Shown: piece after piece, positions 1 to 7,304 of the stretch
How the letters are laid out: the number at the start of each line of letters is the position of its first letter
Position numbering within the stretch: position 1 is the stretch's first letter
Program-made: the position numbers and the translations under genes
Assembly (NCBI RefSeq): GCF_034718895.1
Contig: NZ_JAYERP010000001.1
Span: forward strand, 496,001-560,000
From: Paenibacillus phoenicis
Lineage (GTDB): Bacteria; Bacillota; Bacilli; Paenibacillales; Paenibacillaceae
Reading direction: 5' to 3'
Length of the DNA: 64,000 bases
Notes under the pieces: generated by a model
Seen by the model: the letters and a program-made list of their open reading frames with translations, nothing else
The model's database searches: none
Told to the model about the DNA's origin: nothing

Positions 1-1316
1 GTGATCTTGCCTGGACGCCGGAGCAGGGGAACAAGCTGTTGTCGCAAGATGGGCGTATTTACGAAGGGAGCATTTTGGAGCATATTCTGCTGCAAAATAT
101 CGTGGCGTTCTTTAACGTAGGCGAAAATGGCAATATTAAGCTGGAAGGCGCGGACTGGAACGACGGACTGGATATGGCGCCGGCACGTGGAGAGAGCGTT
201 GCGTTTACAGCATTTTATGCCAGCAATTTGCTGGAGCTCTCCGAGTTGATTCCTCGGTTAGCACAAGCGCCGGGCGGAACGGATACGATCGAGATTGCCG
301 AAGAAATCGCTGTGTTGCTGGATAGCCTGGGAACGCCGATTAACTACGACAGCATTCCGGCGAAGCAGGAGCTGCTGGAACGTTATTTTGACTCCGTTGT
401 GCCGGCCGTCAGCGGGCGGAAGCGGAAGTTTAGCGTGCAGCAGGTGGCGGAGGATCTTCGGCGGAAAGCGGATTGGGCGTTTGAACATTTACGGAAGCAG
501 GAATGGATCCGCAGTGCTGAAGGGTTCGAGTGGTTTAACGGATATTACAACAACGATGCCGTACGGGTGGAAGGAGACCATCCAAACGGGGTACGTATGA
601 CGTTAACCGGTCAAGTGTTTACAATCATGGGCGGCATTGCGACCGAGGAGCAAGTTGGCAAAATCACAGCAGCGGTGGATCGGTATCTCAAGGATGAGCG
701 CATCGGTTACCGGCTGAACTCACGGTTTGGTGAAATTCAACAGAATCTGGGGCGGGCGTTTGGGTTTGCTTTTGGCCATAAAGAAAACGGGGCGATGTTC
801 AGCCACATGACGGTGATGTACGCCAATGCGCTCTATAAGCGCGGATTCGTCCAGGCTGGCAAGCAGGTGCTGGATTCCGTTTACCGCTTGTCCGCGGATT
901 TTGAACGCAGTCGGATGTATCCCGGGATTCCGGAATATATTAACGAACGGGGCCGCGGCATGTATACTTATTTAACGGGATCGGCCAGCTGGCTGCTGTT
1001 GACGCTGCTGACGGAAGTATATGGGGTCAAAGGCGATTACGGAGATCTGCGTCTGGAACCGAAGCTGACTGCAGAGCAATTTGATGCAGTGGGAGAAGCG
1101 TCGGTGATCACCAGCTTCGCCGGACGTAAGTTGCAGATCGTTTATCGTAACCTGGAGCGTGCCGAATACGGGAAGTATCGAATCGGTCACGTTACCGTAA
1201 ATGGCGTATCGCTGGATTCCAGCTCTCGTGAGGGGGGCTGCCTTATTCCGCGTCAAGAGATCGAGGCGCTGCAGGAAGGAGCCGTTCACCGGATAGAAAT
1301 TACGTTAACCGCGTAA
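1..1316 (+). CDS. GH94-type glycoside phosphorylase, 3' part only
   Basis: The frame is open from base 3 and runs to TAA, so the gene begins before the window and only about 437 C-terminal residues are visible. It resembles the (alpha/alpha)6-barrel and C-terminal beta region of cellobiose/chitobiose-phosphorylase-type proteins (GH94, often annotated as GH36-type). The motif GADWNDGLDM matches the GH94 catalytic-Asp signature, and SRMYPGIPEYINERGRGMY followed by TGSASWLL matches the conserved glycone/phosphate-binding region. The inferred reaction is phosphorolysis of a beta-glucoside; the substrate cannot be told. A TTG lies at base 39 but the homologous frame continues upstream, so it is not the start. 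The next gene begins 18 bp downstream, suggesting one sugar-use operon. Confidence 0.8.
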   Translation, partial: DLAWTPEQGNKLLSQDGRIYEGSILEHILLQNIVAFFNVGENGNIKLEGADWNDGLDMAPARGESVAFTAFYASNLLELSELIPRLAQAPGGTDTIEIAEEIAVLLDSLGTPINYDSIPAKQELLERYFDSVVPAVSGRKRKFSVQQVAEDLRRKADWAFEHLRKQEWIRSAEGFEWFNGYYNNDAVRVEGDHPNGVRMTLTGQVFTIMGGIATEEQVGKITAAVDRYLKDERIGYRLNSRFGEIQQNLGRAFGFAFGHKENGAMFSHMTVMYANALYKRGFVQAGKQVLDSVYRLSADFERSRMYPGIPEYINERGRGMYTYLTGSASWLLLTLLTEVYGVKGDYGDLRLEPKLTAEQFDAVGEASVITSFAGRKLQIVYRNLERAEYGKYRIGHVTVNGVSLDSSSREGGCLIPRQEIEALQEGAVHRIEITLTA

Positions 1317-1334
1317 TAGATAGGAAGGGAACCC

Positions 1335-2222
1335 ATGGCTTATCATTTAAAAAACGACCGATTGCACGTTGAAATTGCCGAACTCGGCGAAGTGTACCAA
1401 GGCACCCGGTTCGACGGGGCCGGAATCATCACAGGCGTTAAGCTGGACGGACAACATCAATTCTGCGTGCCGGAAAGCCTGACACCCGGAACCGGAACAG
1501 GAGGCATTGGAATTTGCAGCGAATTTGGCATCAAGGAAGCGATTGGGTATGAGGAAACTCAGGTGGGTGAACGGTTCCCCAAGCTGGGTGTAGGCTTGCT
1601 CACACGGCCGGATGATGCGGAGTACTTTTTTTACAGGGATTACGCCTGCCAGCGTTTTGAGACTCGGGTGGAGCAAAGTGGTGAGCAGCAGATTTGTTTT
1701 ACGACCGAGCCTGTGGAATGCCGGGGATACGCCATGCGTATGCAAAAAAGCATCAAAATCTCCGGCAACCTTCTGTCCGTCACTTACATATTGGAGAACA
1801 CTGGGAGCCGAGTGATTATGACCGACGAATACAGCCATAACTTTCTCGGTATTGACGGATATGCGGTCGGGCCGGATTACGTGCTGAAGCTGCCGTTTGC
1901 TCCGGAGATCTGGAGCGATGATCCATCGACGCTGGAGGGCTTGGTGTTTGAGGGGGATCAAGTGACCTGGGAGCGCCGTCCAGAGAAGGACTTCTATTTC
2001 CGAATGACCCCCTTCGACGGGCGTGAAACCCCTTGGCTGTGGGAGCTGCAGCATCGGCCCAGCGGACTGACTGTACGTGAGCGGAGCAAGCTTCCGTTAA
2101 GCTCAGCCGCTGTTTGGGGGCACGGCCATGTCATTTCCCCGGAAATGTTCGTTACGGTCCATGTGGTACCAGGGGAACGGCAAAGCTGGACGCGAAGTTA
2201 TGAGTTTAGTGAGATTCCTTGA
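1335..2222 (+). CDS. Galactose-mutarotase-like (aldose 1-epimerase fold) protein
   Basis: A 295-residue protein starting at ATG after GGAAGGGAACCC, 18 bp after the phosphorylase gene and probably co-transcribed. The N-terminal pattern of short strands (DRLHVEIAELGEVYQGTRFD) and the later segment TDEYSHNFLGIDG fit the beta-sandwich of aldose-epimerase-like proteins, in which His and Glu/Asp residues handle the sugar ring. No signal peptide or membrane segment is seen, so it is cytoplasmic. The context suggests mutarotation of a sugar released or used by the phosphorylase, but the canonical catalytic His/Glu pair could not be assigned by eye. The fold call is moderate and the reaction is inference. 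Confidence 0.6.
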   Translation: MAYHLKNDRLHVEIAELGEVYQGTRFDGAGIITGVKLDGQHQFCVPESLTPGTGTGGIGICSEFGIKEAIGYEETQVGERFPKLGVGLLTRPDDAEYFFYRDYACQRFETRVEQSGEQQICFTTEPVECRGYAMRMQKSIKISGNLLSVTYILENTGSRVIMTDEYSHNFLGIDGYAVGPDYVLKLPFAPEIWSDDPSTLEGLVFEGDQVTWERRPEKDFYFRMTPFDGRETPWLWELQHRPSGLTVRERSKLPLSSAAVWGHGHVISPEMFVTVHVVPGERQSWTRSYEFSEIP

Positions 2223-2352
2223 GTGATCGATCTTAGTGAAGTTCACATGGCCAGCGATGCAGCAAGACCTGGAAAAACCGATCACCCCTTTCCCTTGATG
2301 AAGCGTTAATGTGTCAATTCTGCAAAATGGTGAATTTTTGCGAAATAACGGC

Positions 2353-2381
2353 TTGCTGGGAGATCGAATAGTTGCTATGAT
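2353..2381 (+). promoter_or_regulatory. Putative sigma-A promoter of serC
   Basis: TTGCTG (2353-2358), 17 bp, TATGAT (2376-2381), about 55 bp before the serC start. The -10 box is good; the -35 shares only TTG with consensus. No terminator was seen between the upstream gene and this point. Confidence 0.4.
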
Positions 2382-2437
2382 AATCGATAATTGTATTCGA
2401 AACCAGACATCGATTGTAAAGGGAAGGATGGGGAGAA

Positions 2438-3526
2438 ATGAGTAACAGAGCTTATAACTTTAATGCGGGCCCAGCCGCGTTGCCGCTGGAGGTCCTGGAA
2501 CGGGCCCAGGCCGAGTTCGTTGATTTCCGCGGGACAGGCATGTCGATTATGGAGATGTCCCACCGGGGAGCCGTCTATGAGTCGGTTCATAACGAGGCAG
2601 CTGAACGGTTGCTGAAGCTGTTCGGCCAACCGTCCGGTTATCAGGTGCTGTTCCTGCAAGGCGGGGCCTCCACCCAATTCGCCATGCTCCCGATGAACCT
2701 GCTTACGGAAGGCAAGACGGCCGGTTATGTGAAATCGGGCAGCTGGGCGAACAAAGCGATAAAGGAAGCCAAGCTCATCGGCGAGACGTTTGTTGCCGCA
2801 TCCTCGGAGGAAGATAAGTACATGTCCCTCCCGGACTTGAGCAACTTGAATCTGCCGGAGAATACCGCGTATTTGCATGTCACTTCCAACGAAACGATCG
2901 AAGGCACGCAATTCCGCGAGTTCCCGGACACCGGCAGCGTTCCGTTGATCGCCGATATGTCCAGCGATATTTTGTGCCGTCCGTTTGATTTGACCCAGTT
3001 CGGCATGGTGTATGCCGGAGCGCAGAAGAACCTGGGACCGTCTGGCGTAACTGTGGTGATCGCTCGCGAGGAGTTGCTGCGGGAGTCGCCAAAGCATCTG
3101 CCAACGATGTTCCGTTACGATACGCATGCTGAGAACAACTCGCTGTACAATACTCCGCCATCCTTCTCGATTTATATGGTGAACGAAGTGCTGAAATGGA
3201 TTGAAGAGCAAGGTTCGCTTGAGGGGATCGAGAAGAAGAACCGGGACAAGGCCGATCTGCTGTATCAAGCGATTGATGCTAGCGGCGGTTTCTACCGTGG
3301 TTGTGTCCGGCCGGAGAGCCGTTCGATCATGAACGTGACCTTCCGTCTGGCGAACGATGAGCTGGAGAAGCTGTTCGTGAAGGAATCGGAGAAGGAAGGC
3401 TTCGTGGGACTCAAAGGCCATCGCAGCGTCGGCGGCCTGCGCGCTTCGATTTATAACGCGGTTCCGAAAGCCAGCATTCAGGCTCTTGTCGAATTCATGG
3501 AACACTTCCAAAAAACGCACGGATAA
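2438..3526 (+). CDS. serC: Phosphoserine aminotransferase
   Basis: A 362-residue class V aminotransferase that converts 3-phosphohydroxypyruvate plus glutamate to phosphoserine in serine synthesis and also acts in pyridoxal-phosphate synthesis. The N-terminus YNFNAGPAALPLEVLERAQ, the motif FLQGGASTQFAMLPMNLL, and AGAQKNLGPSGVTVVI with the PLP-binding lysine after AGAQ are diagnostic. The C-terminal GHRSVGGLRASIYNA carries the substrate-binding arginines. Length matches the family (about 360). It starts at ATG after GGGGAG at ideal spacing. It appears to be a single-gene unit with its own promoter and terminator. Confidence 0.97.
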   Translation: MSNRAYNFNAGPAALPLEVLERAQAEFVDFRGTGMSIMEMSHRGAVYESVHNEAAERLLKLFGQPSGYQVLFLQGGASTQFAMLPMNLLTEGKTAGYVKSGSWANKAIKEAKLIGETFVAASSEEDKYMSLPDLSNLNLPENTAYLHVTSNETIEGTQFREFPDTGSVPLIADMSSDILCRPFDLTQFGMVYAGAQKNLGPSGVTVVIAREELLRESPKHLPTMFRYDTHAENNSLYNTPPSFSIYMVNEVLKWIEEQGSLEGIEKKNRDKADLLYQAIDASGGFYRGCVRPESRSIMNVTFRLANDELEKLFVKESEKEGFVGLKGHRSVGGLRASIYNAVPKASIQALVEFMEHFQKTHG

Positions 3527-3570
3527 AGATCGCAGCGGGGCTTCCGCTGGAAGACCCCTGCTATTCCTGA

Positions 3571-3612
3571 GAACCCCCAACTCGCCTGCTCGCAGGCGGT
3601 TCGGGGTTTTTT
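3571..3612 (+). terminator. Rho-independent terminator after serC
   Basis: GAACCCC pairs with CGGGGTT around an inner CGCCTGC/GCAGGCG stem, followed by TTTTTT. It lies 45 bp after the serC stop. Confidence 0.85.
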
Positions 3613-3693
3613 ACAGTCAAAATTTGATATAATGATCAAGTCCGGTCTATGACGGGCCGGGTTTATTTTTCTAGGACGAGGAGTTCGATCATC

Positions 3694-4158
3694 ATGGCCT
3701 TACATATTGTGCTGGTGGAGCCGGAAATTCCGGCCAATACGGGAAATATCGCGAGAACGTGCGCCGCGACGGGCATACATCTGCACCTGGTGCGTCCGCT
3801 TGGGTTCCGGACAGACGATGCTACGCTGAAGCGGGCCGGCTTGGATTATTGGTATGCGGTGCATATTGAATACCACGATTCGTTTCAGGAAGTGGAGGAG
3901 AAGTACGCGGGAAGCCGGTTTTTCTTTGCCACGACCAAAGCCAAGAAGCGGTATACGGATTTCAAGTTCCAGGACGGAGATTTCTTTGTCTTTGGTAAAG
4001 AGACGAAGGGCTTGCCGCCGGAGATTTTGGAAGCCCATCCCGACACGACGATGCGCATGCCAATGACCGACAAGGTTCGTTCGCTGAACTTGTCCAACTC
4101 GGCGGCGATTATTGTGTATGAGGCGCTGCGGCAGCTTGATTTTCCAGGGATGCAGTAA
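3694..4158 (+). CDS. trmL: tRNA (cytidine/uridine-34 2'-O)-methyltransferase TrmL
   Basis: A 154-residue SPOUT-class enzyme that methylates the ribose of the wobble base (position 34) of tRNA-Leu isoacceptors using S-adenosylmethionine. The start is MALHIVLVEPEIPANTGNIART, a signature of the family, and FGKETKGLPPEIL and MPMTDKVRSLNLSNSAAIIVYEALRQ form the trefoil-knot AdoMet site. The frame is open from 3649, but ATG 3694 gives the family's usual N-terminus and has a GAGGAG upstream. Length is typical. Confidence 0.93.
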   Translation: MALHIVLVEPEIPANTGNIARTCAATGIHLHLVRPLGFRTDDATLKRAGLDYWYAVHIEYHDSFQEVEEKYAGSRFFFATTKAKKRYTDFKFQDGDFFVFGKETKGLPPEILEAHPDTTMRMPMTDKVRSLNLSNSAAIIVYEALRQLDFPGMQ

Positions 4159-4497
4159 ATTCGATTAGCAGCGCGGGGAAGGGGCTGCGCATGGGGGACG
4201 CGGAGCCAGCGGCTGCTTGGCTCCCGGGCCCGCAGGCTGATGCGGGAAGAATCAACCTTCGCTGACATGCAACTTGGTGTAGGATAGAGGACAGATGATG
4301 AACCTAGAGCAAAGTTGCAGGGATTGGCAGCTGAAATGTTGATCTCTTTCCCACGGCATAACTGCTGGCGATCAAGCGGGGAATGGGCCGACGCAATAGC
4401 CATTGGCGGAGTGCCAAAGGAGTTGTCATTGCAGGCATTCCCGGAAAAAATTTAAAAACATGGAACTGTAGCAGGAATCCCAAAAAAAATAGCGAAA
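4159..4497 (+). other. Hairpin-rich gene-poor stretch before the AbrB-type gene
   Basis: No recognisable gene in about 400 bp. Two tidy hairpins sit at 4202-4224 (GGAGCCA/TGGCTCC) and 4229-4246 (CCCGCA/TGCGGG), and GCAACTT near 4270 can pair with AAGTTGC near 4315. A 39-codon reading frame (4336-4455, ATG to TAA) is present but has a poor ribosome binding site and no recognised homologue. This could be a long structured 5' leader or plain intergenic DNA. It matches no riboswitch or small RNA I know. Confidence 0.3.
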
Positions 4498-4503
4498 TAT
4501 AAT
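4498..4503 (+). promoter_or_regulatory. Putative -10 box of the AbrB-type gene
   Basis: A perfect TATAAT lies 60 bp before the start codon in a very AT-rich segment, but no good -35 lies 16-18 bp upstream. AT-rich autoregulated control regions are usual for AbrB-family genes. Confidence 0.35.
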
Positions 4504-4562
4504 AGATTAGGTATTTGGTTCTATTCTTACATAACTATTTTTCAGGAGAGGTGTACAATTTT

Positions 4563-4808
4563 ATGAAACCTGCTGGTGTGGTCCGTAAAGTGGATCAACT
4601 CGGGAGAATCGTGTTGCCTAAGTCACTTCGCAAGAGATATCAAATGAACGAGGGAGATCCCGTCGAGATTTTGGTTCAAGGGGATCACATCATTTTGGAG
4701 CGTTACCGGCCGAAATGTGTATTCTGCGGATCGATGGAAAGCGTAAGCGACTTCAAAGAGCGGTCCATTTGCAATCAATGCCTGGTCGAAATGAGCCAAC
4801 TGTCCTAG
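4563..4808 (+). CDS. AbrB/MazE-type transition-state regulator with zinc-ribbon tail
   Basis: 81 residues. Residues about 1-48 (GVVRKVDQLGRIVLPKSLRK) form the swapped-hairpin AbrB DNA-binding domain, closely matching the N-terminus of B. subtilis AbrB/Abh. The C-terminus is not the usual AbrB multimerisation domain: it has CVFC and CNQC pairs, which look like a small metal site. AbrB-type proteins repress post-exponential genes in growing cells. ATG 4563 follows CAGGAGAGG at ideal spacing; the upstream in-frame codons from 4515 are rejected. A single gene with its own terminator. Confidence 0.88.
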   Translation: MKPAGVVRKVDQLGRIVLPKSLRKRYQMNEGDPVEILVQGDHIILERYRPKCVFCGSMESVSDFKERSICNQCLVEMSQLS

Positions 4809-4856
4809 TCTCCATCCAGGACATTTGATGCGTTTAACGGCCTCAGAGCATAAGCC

Positions 4857-4894
4857 TAAATAAGCTTCCCGTGCGGGAAGCTTATTTATTTTGT
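4857..4894. terminator. Terminator after the AbrB-type gene
   Basis: AATAAGCTTCCC pairs with GGGAAGCTTATT around GTGC, flanked by A- and T-rich arms, so it could work on both strands. Confidence 0.85.
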
Positions 4895-4956
4895 CGAATT
4901 TGCTCATACGGGGTCGGTCTCCACAGAGGGGGCGGAGGATGGTGGAATTTTGATCC

Positions 4957-5092
4957 TAACGGACCGTAGCGACCTTATTTGACGATTTCCCGGTTATTTC
5001 CCAATATAACGGACTCCAATGACCTTATTGGCCTTTTAGAGCAGAGATGATGCGTATTTTCTTCAAAATAAGGCCTTCTCAGTCCGTTGCTA
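4957..5092. repeat. Degenerate 23-bp repeats (two direct, one inverted)
   Basis: Units with the pattern TAACGGAC-N6-GACCTTATT occur at 4957-4979 and 5007-5029, with an inverted unit at 5067-5092. A fourth, inverted unit lies beyond the insertion sequence at 6739-6761. The first two are 50 bp apart. No coding content is seen; function unknown. Confidence 0.6.
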
Positions 5093-5319
5093 TGAACGTT
5101 TTTGTCAAGCCCTCGGTTTTAAATCTGCCTGAGCACGTGGCGCGAGAGCAAAAATGCGAGCGACGGTCGGCACGCTGCTATCCGTGGGTTGGTTACCACA
5201 TGTTATGCCTTCGTCAGGGAGAGCCCTTGCAAGCTAGAAACGCACGTTCAGTTTCTTTCAAAACCTAGTGCAAACGGACTACGCAAATTCTCTCCTGAAC
5301 CTTCGTTTGCTCCCGGGCC

Positions 5320-5470
5320 TCGTGCTCCGGCGTGAGCTTGTCAAGCGTCTTCCTTGACAAGCGGTGGGGTACAATTCAACACTTTTCCAAATCCTCATCG
5401 AAGATGAGGAACGCCACACGGCGAGTGTGGGGGTGCAGGGGGCAACGTCCCCTGCGTCCTTCATCGTCCA
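5320..5470 (-). ncRNA. Candidate bridge RNA region of the IS110 element
   Basis: Directly 3' of the transposase gene, four compact hairpins follow each other: 5435-5455 (GCAGGGG/CCCCTGC), 5414-5430 (CCACAC/GTGTGG), 5392-5410 (TCCTCATC/GATGAGGA) and 5336-5362 (a perfect 10-bp stem GCTTGTCAAG/CTTGACAAGC). In the IS1111 subgroup of IS110 elements the bridge RNA that pairs with target and donor DNA is encoded in this flank. The structure is seen; the role is inference. Confidence 0.4.
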
Positions 5471-5476
5471 AAGGCG

Positions 5477-6595
5477 TTAGGAGGCTGCTGGCTGCTCCAC
5501 GGTTCGAGCAACCGCCCATATGAACCCAATCAATTCCCGGGCCACCGCACCGACGGCCACATTCTTGTGCTTGTTCTTTCCAAACACAAGATGACGGTAT
5601 TTGTAATGCAATCTTTCTTGCGCCTTCCAGGATAACAGCTGTACGTCGGCGGGCATACCATCTAATCGCTTAGCGAGATCCCCTTTTACGGCAGGACGGT
5701 GACGGTAACTCCAAGCGGACTCCACCAAAGTCCGTCGTAAGCGGCCATTTCCGGCTTTGGTCATGCTGCCGCGTCGAGTACTTAGGCCCGTGGAATACTC
5801 ACGAGGGACCAGTCCCAAGTACGCCATCAGTTGCGCAGGGGAGCGAAAACGCGCAAAGGTTCCGATTTCAGCCGCAAGGGTAATGGCTGTAAGCAATCCA
5901 ATCCCCCGTAGGGACTGAAGAGCTTGGATCAGAGAAGCCTTAGAACCGGTCGCAGCTTGCTGGACCAGTGCTTTTTCTAGGCGCCCCATGCGTTGCTCGA
6001 TCTCATCCAAAGTATGAAGCATTTCGCTGAATGCCACGTGCATGGACTCATACGGGAACGTAAGCTGCCCTAACCAGACGCGATACTTCTTGGTCCAGCG
6101 ACGCTTTATGGTGGCGGGTGGTTCAATCTGGTGACGAAGCAGGAATTTCAAGATCCGCTGACGAGCCCGGTGGGCATCTTCCTTGGCAGCTTCACGGGCG
6201 CGAACCAATTCCCGTAGAGCCTCATCTTCCCGTTCGGGGACGTAAACGGGAGTGAGCTCTCCTGCACGATACAAACGCGCGAGTTGCTCGGCATCCCGTC
6301 GATCTGTTTTCACTTGGTCGCCGGGGCGTTTGGGAATGAGCGATGGAGCAATGACGACACAGTGGGCCCCCATGGAGGTGATCCAGCGATAGGTTTCGTA
6401 ACCTGTGGGTCCTGCCTCGTAGCAAAACGATAGCGTTTCGGCCGCTCCCAGCTCTTTGATAAGCTTGCGTAACGCTGCCGGTGTGTGGGGAATGGTTCCG
6501 TAATAGCGTGGAGCTTCCCCGCTCACATCTGCAATCGCAACCGAAATTTTTTCTTTGGATACATCTAAACCGACGAATTTTGTGGTAGACTGCAT
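5477..6595 (-). CDS. IS110-family transposase (DEDD recombinase)
   Basis: 372 residues, intact. The N-terminal RuvC-like domain has GLDVSKEKISVAIAD (first Asp), CYEAGPTGYE (Glu) and VKTDRRDAEQLARL (Asp pair). The C-terminal Tnp_20 domain has LRGIGLLTAITLAAEIG, then PAQLMAYLGLVPREYS and a GSMTKAGNGRLRR segment with the conserved serine. The family excises and inserts a circular intermediate guided by an element-encoded RNA. ATG 6595 is preceded by AAAGGAGAG at good spacing. No frameshift or stop is present, so the element may be active. Confidence 0.95.
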   Translation of the reverse strand: MQSTTKFVGLDVSKEKISVAIADVSGEAPRYYGTIPHTPAALRKLIKELGAAETLSFCYEAGPTGYETYRWITSMGAHCVVIAPSLIPKRPGDQVKTDRRDAEQLARLYRAGELTPVYVPEREDEALRELVRAREAAKEDAHRARQRILKFLLRHQIEPPATIKRRWTKKYRVWLGQLTFPYESMHVAFSEMLHTLDEIEQRMGRLEKALVQQAATGSKASLIQALQSLRGIGLLTAITLAAEIGTFARFRSPAQLMAYLGLVPREYSTGLSTRRGSMTKAGNGRLRRTLVESAWSYRHRPAVKGDLAKRLDGMPADVQLLSWKAQERLHYKYRHLVFGKNKHKNVAVGAVARELIGFIWAVARTVEQPAAS

Positions 6596-6800
6596 AGTAT
6601 CAGCTCTCCTTTGCTATGTAGCTCTGAAATGGTTTGGGTTACACTTTCCATTTTAACCTACGAGATGTAGCAATTTGGAGGGCTGTCTTTGTTTTACGTT
6701 CATCTTAGCTAGAATTCGGTAAGTCCACCGATGGGAGCAATAACGTCTCTGATGTCCGTTAGCTGGGGGAGAGTGGGCGTTGCTTGAGACGATTCGAAAA

Positions 6801-6890
6801 CAACGGAAGGCCCGGCTGAATTCAAGATTCGACGCCGAGCCTTCTTCTTTTGAATGACTTCGTGATGGGAAGCCGCCTTTTTGAGTTACC
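6801..6890 (+). repeat. 90-bp direct repeat, copy 1
   Basis: Matches 6988-7077 at 88 of 90 bases. It contains an imperfect hairpin, AAGGCCCGGC against GCCGAGCCTT with an inner GAAT/ATTC, followed by CTTCTTCTTTT, so on the plus strand it resembles a terminator or REP-like unit. Copies are 187 bp apart. Confidence 0.85.
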
Positions 6891-6987
6891 GGTTCAATTG
6901 AGAGTCAAAAGAGCGGGTTTTCAGCACCGAGAAGGTTGGATGAAGCTTAGGGACTGAGTAGCGGAGCGTAGCAAAGTGCTACGAGAG

Positions 6988-7077
6988 CAACGGAAGGCCC
7001 GGCTGAATTCAAGATTCGACGCCGAGCCTTCTTCTTTTGAATAACTTCGTAATGGGAAGCCGCCTTTTTGAGTTACC
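6988..7077 (+). repeat. 90-bp direct repeat, copy 2
   Basis: Second copy, differing from the first by two G-to-A changes near its end. It ends 3 bp from the stop codon of the small minus-strand gene at 7080-7184. Confidence 0.85.
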
Positions 7078-7079
7078 TC

Positions 7080-7184
7080 TTAAAGGCCTTTGGTTTTATC
7101 GTCGTTATAGGATGCAGTCAAAATCCCGCACAAAAACATCGCCATAACGAGTGCAATAATCCAGAATGTTAAAGAGAATGACAA
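7080..7184 (-). CDS. Small single-pass membrane protein (34 aa)
   Basis: Begins at TTG (7184) after GGAGGTG at 8-bp spacing, which is the main argument that it is real. It encodes MSFSLTFWIIALVMAMFLCG followed by ILTASYNDDKTKGL: one hydrophobic helix (about residues 5-24) and a charged cytoplasm-like tail. No family is recognised. It is followed directly by the 90-bp repeat. Confidence 0.55.
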   Translation of the reverse strand: MSFSLTFWIIALVMAMFLCGILTASYNDDKTKGL

Positions 7185-7304
7185 GCCGAACACCTCCACG
7201 TTGTACTCCTTCCCCTATTATACCCGGCTATCGTCCAAAAATAAATCAAAATGTGATGGATTTCATAGACGAGTTGTTATCGGAGGAAGACGGTTGGTAG
7301 CGAC

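Larger units (their letters stand above)
5093..6738 (-). mobile_element. IS110-family insertion sequence (outer limits)
   Basis: A single DEDD transposase gene with non-coding flanks of about 380 bp (3' side) and 140 bp (5' side). Limits are set by chromosomal repeat units that end at 5092 and resume at 6739, so the element is at most about 1.65 kb. No terminal inverted repeats or target duplication were found, as expected for this family. Exact ends are unknown. Confidence 0.6.

Noticed and set aside
2375-3580. 401-codon open frame on the minus strand
   Set aside because: It is wholly antisense to serC; the product is rich in Arg, His and Gln with no family features.
4159-4497. Known riboswitch or housekeeping RNA (6S, RNase P, SRP, tmRNA, T-box)
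   Set aside because: None of the conserved sequence motifs of these RNAs could be found.
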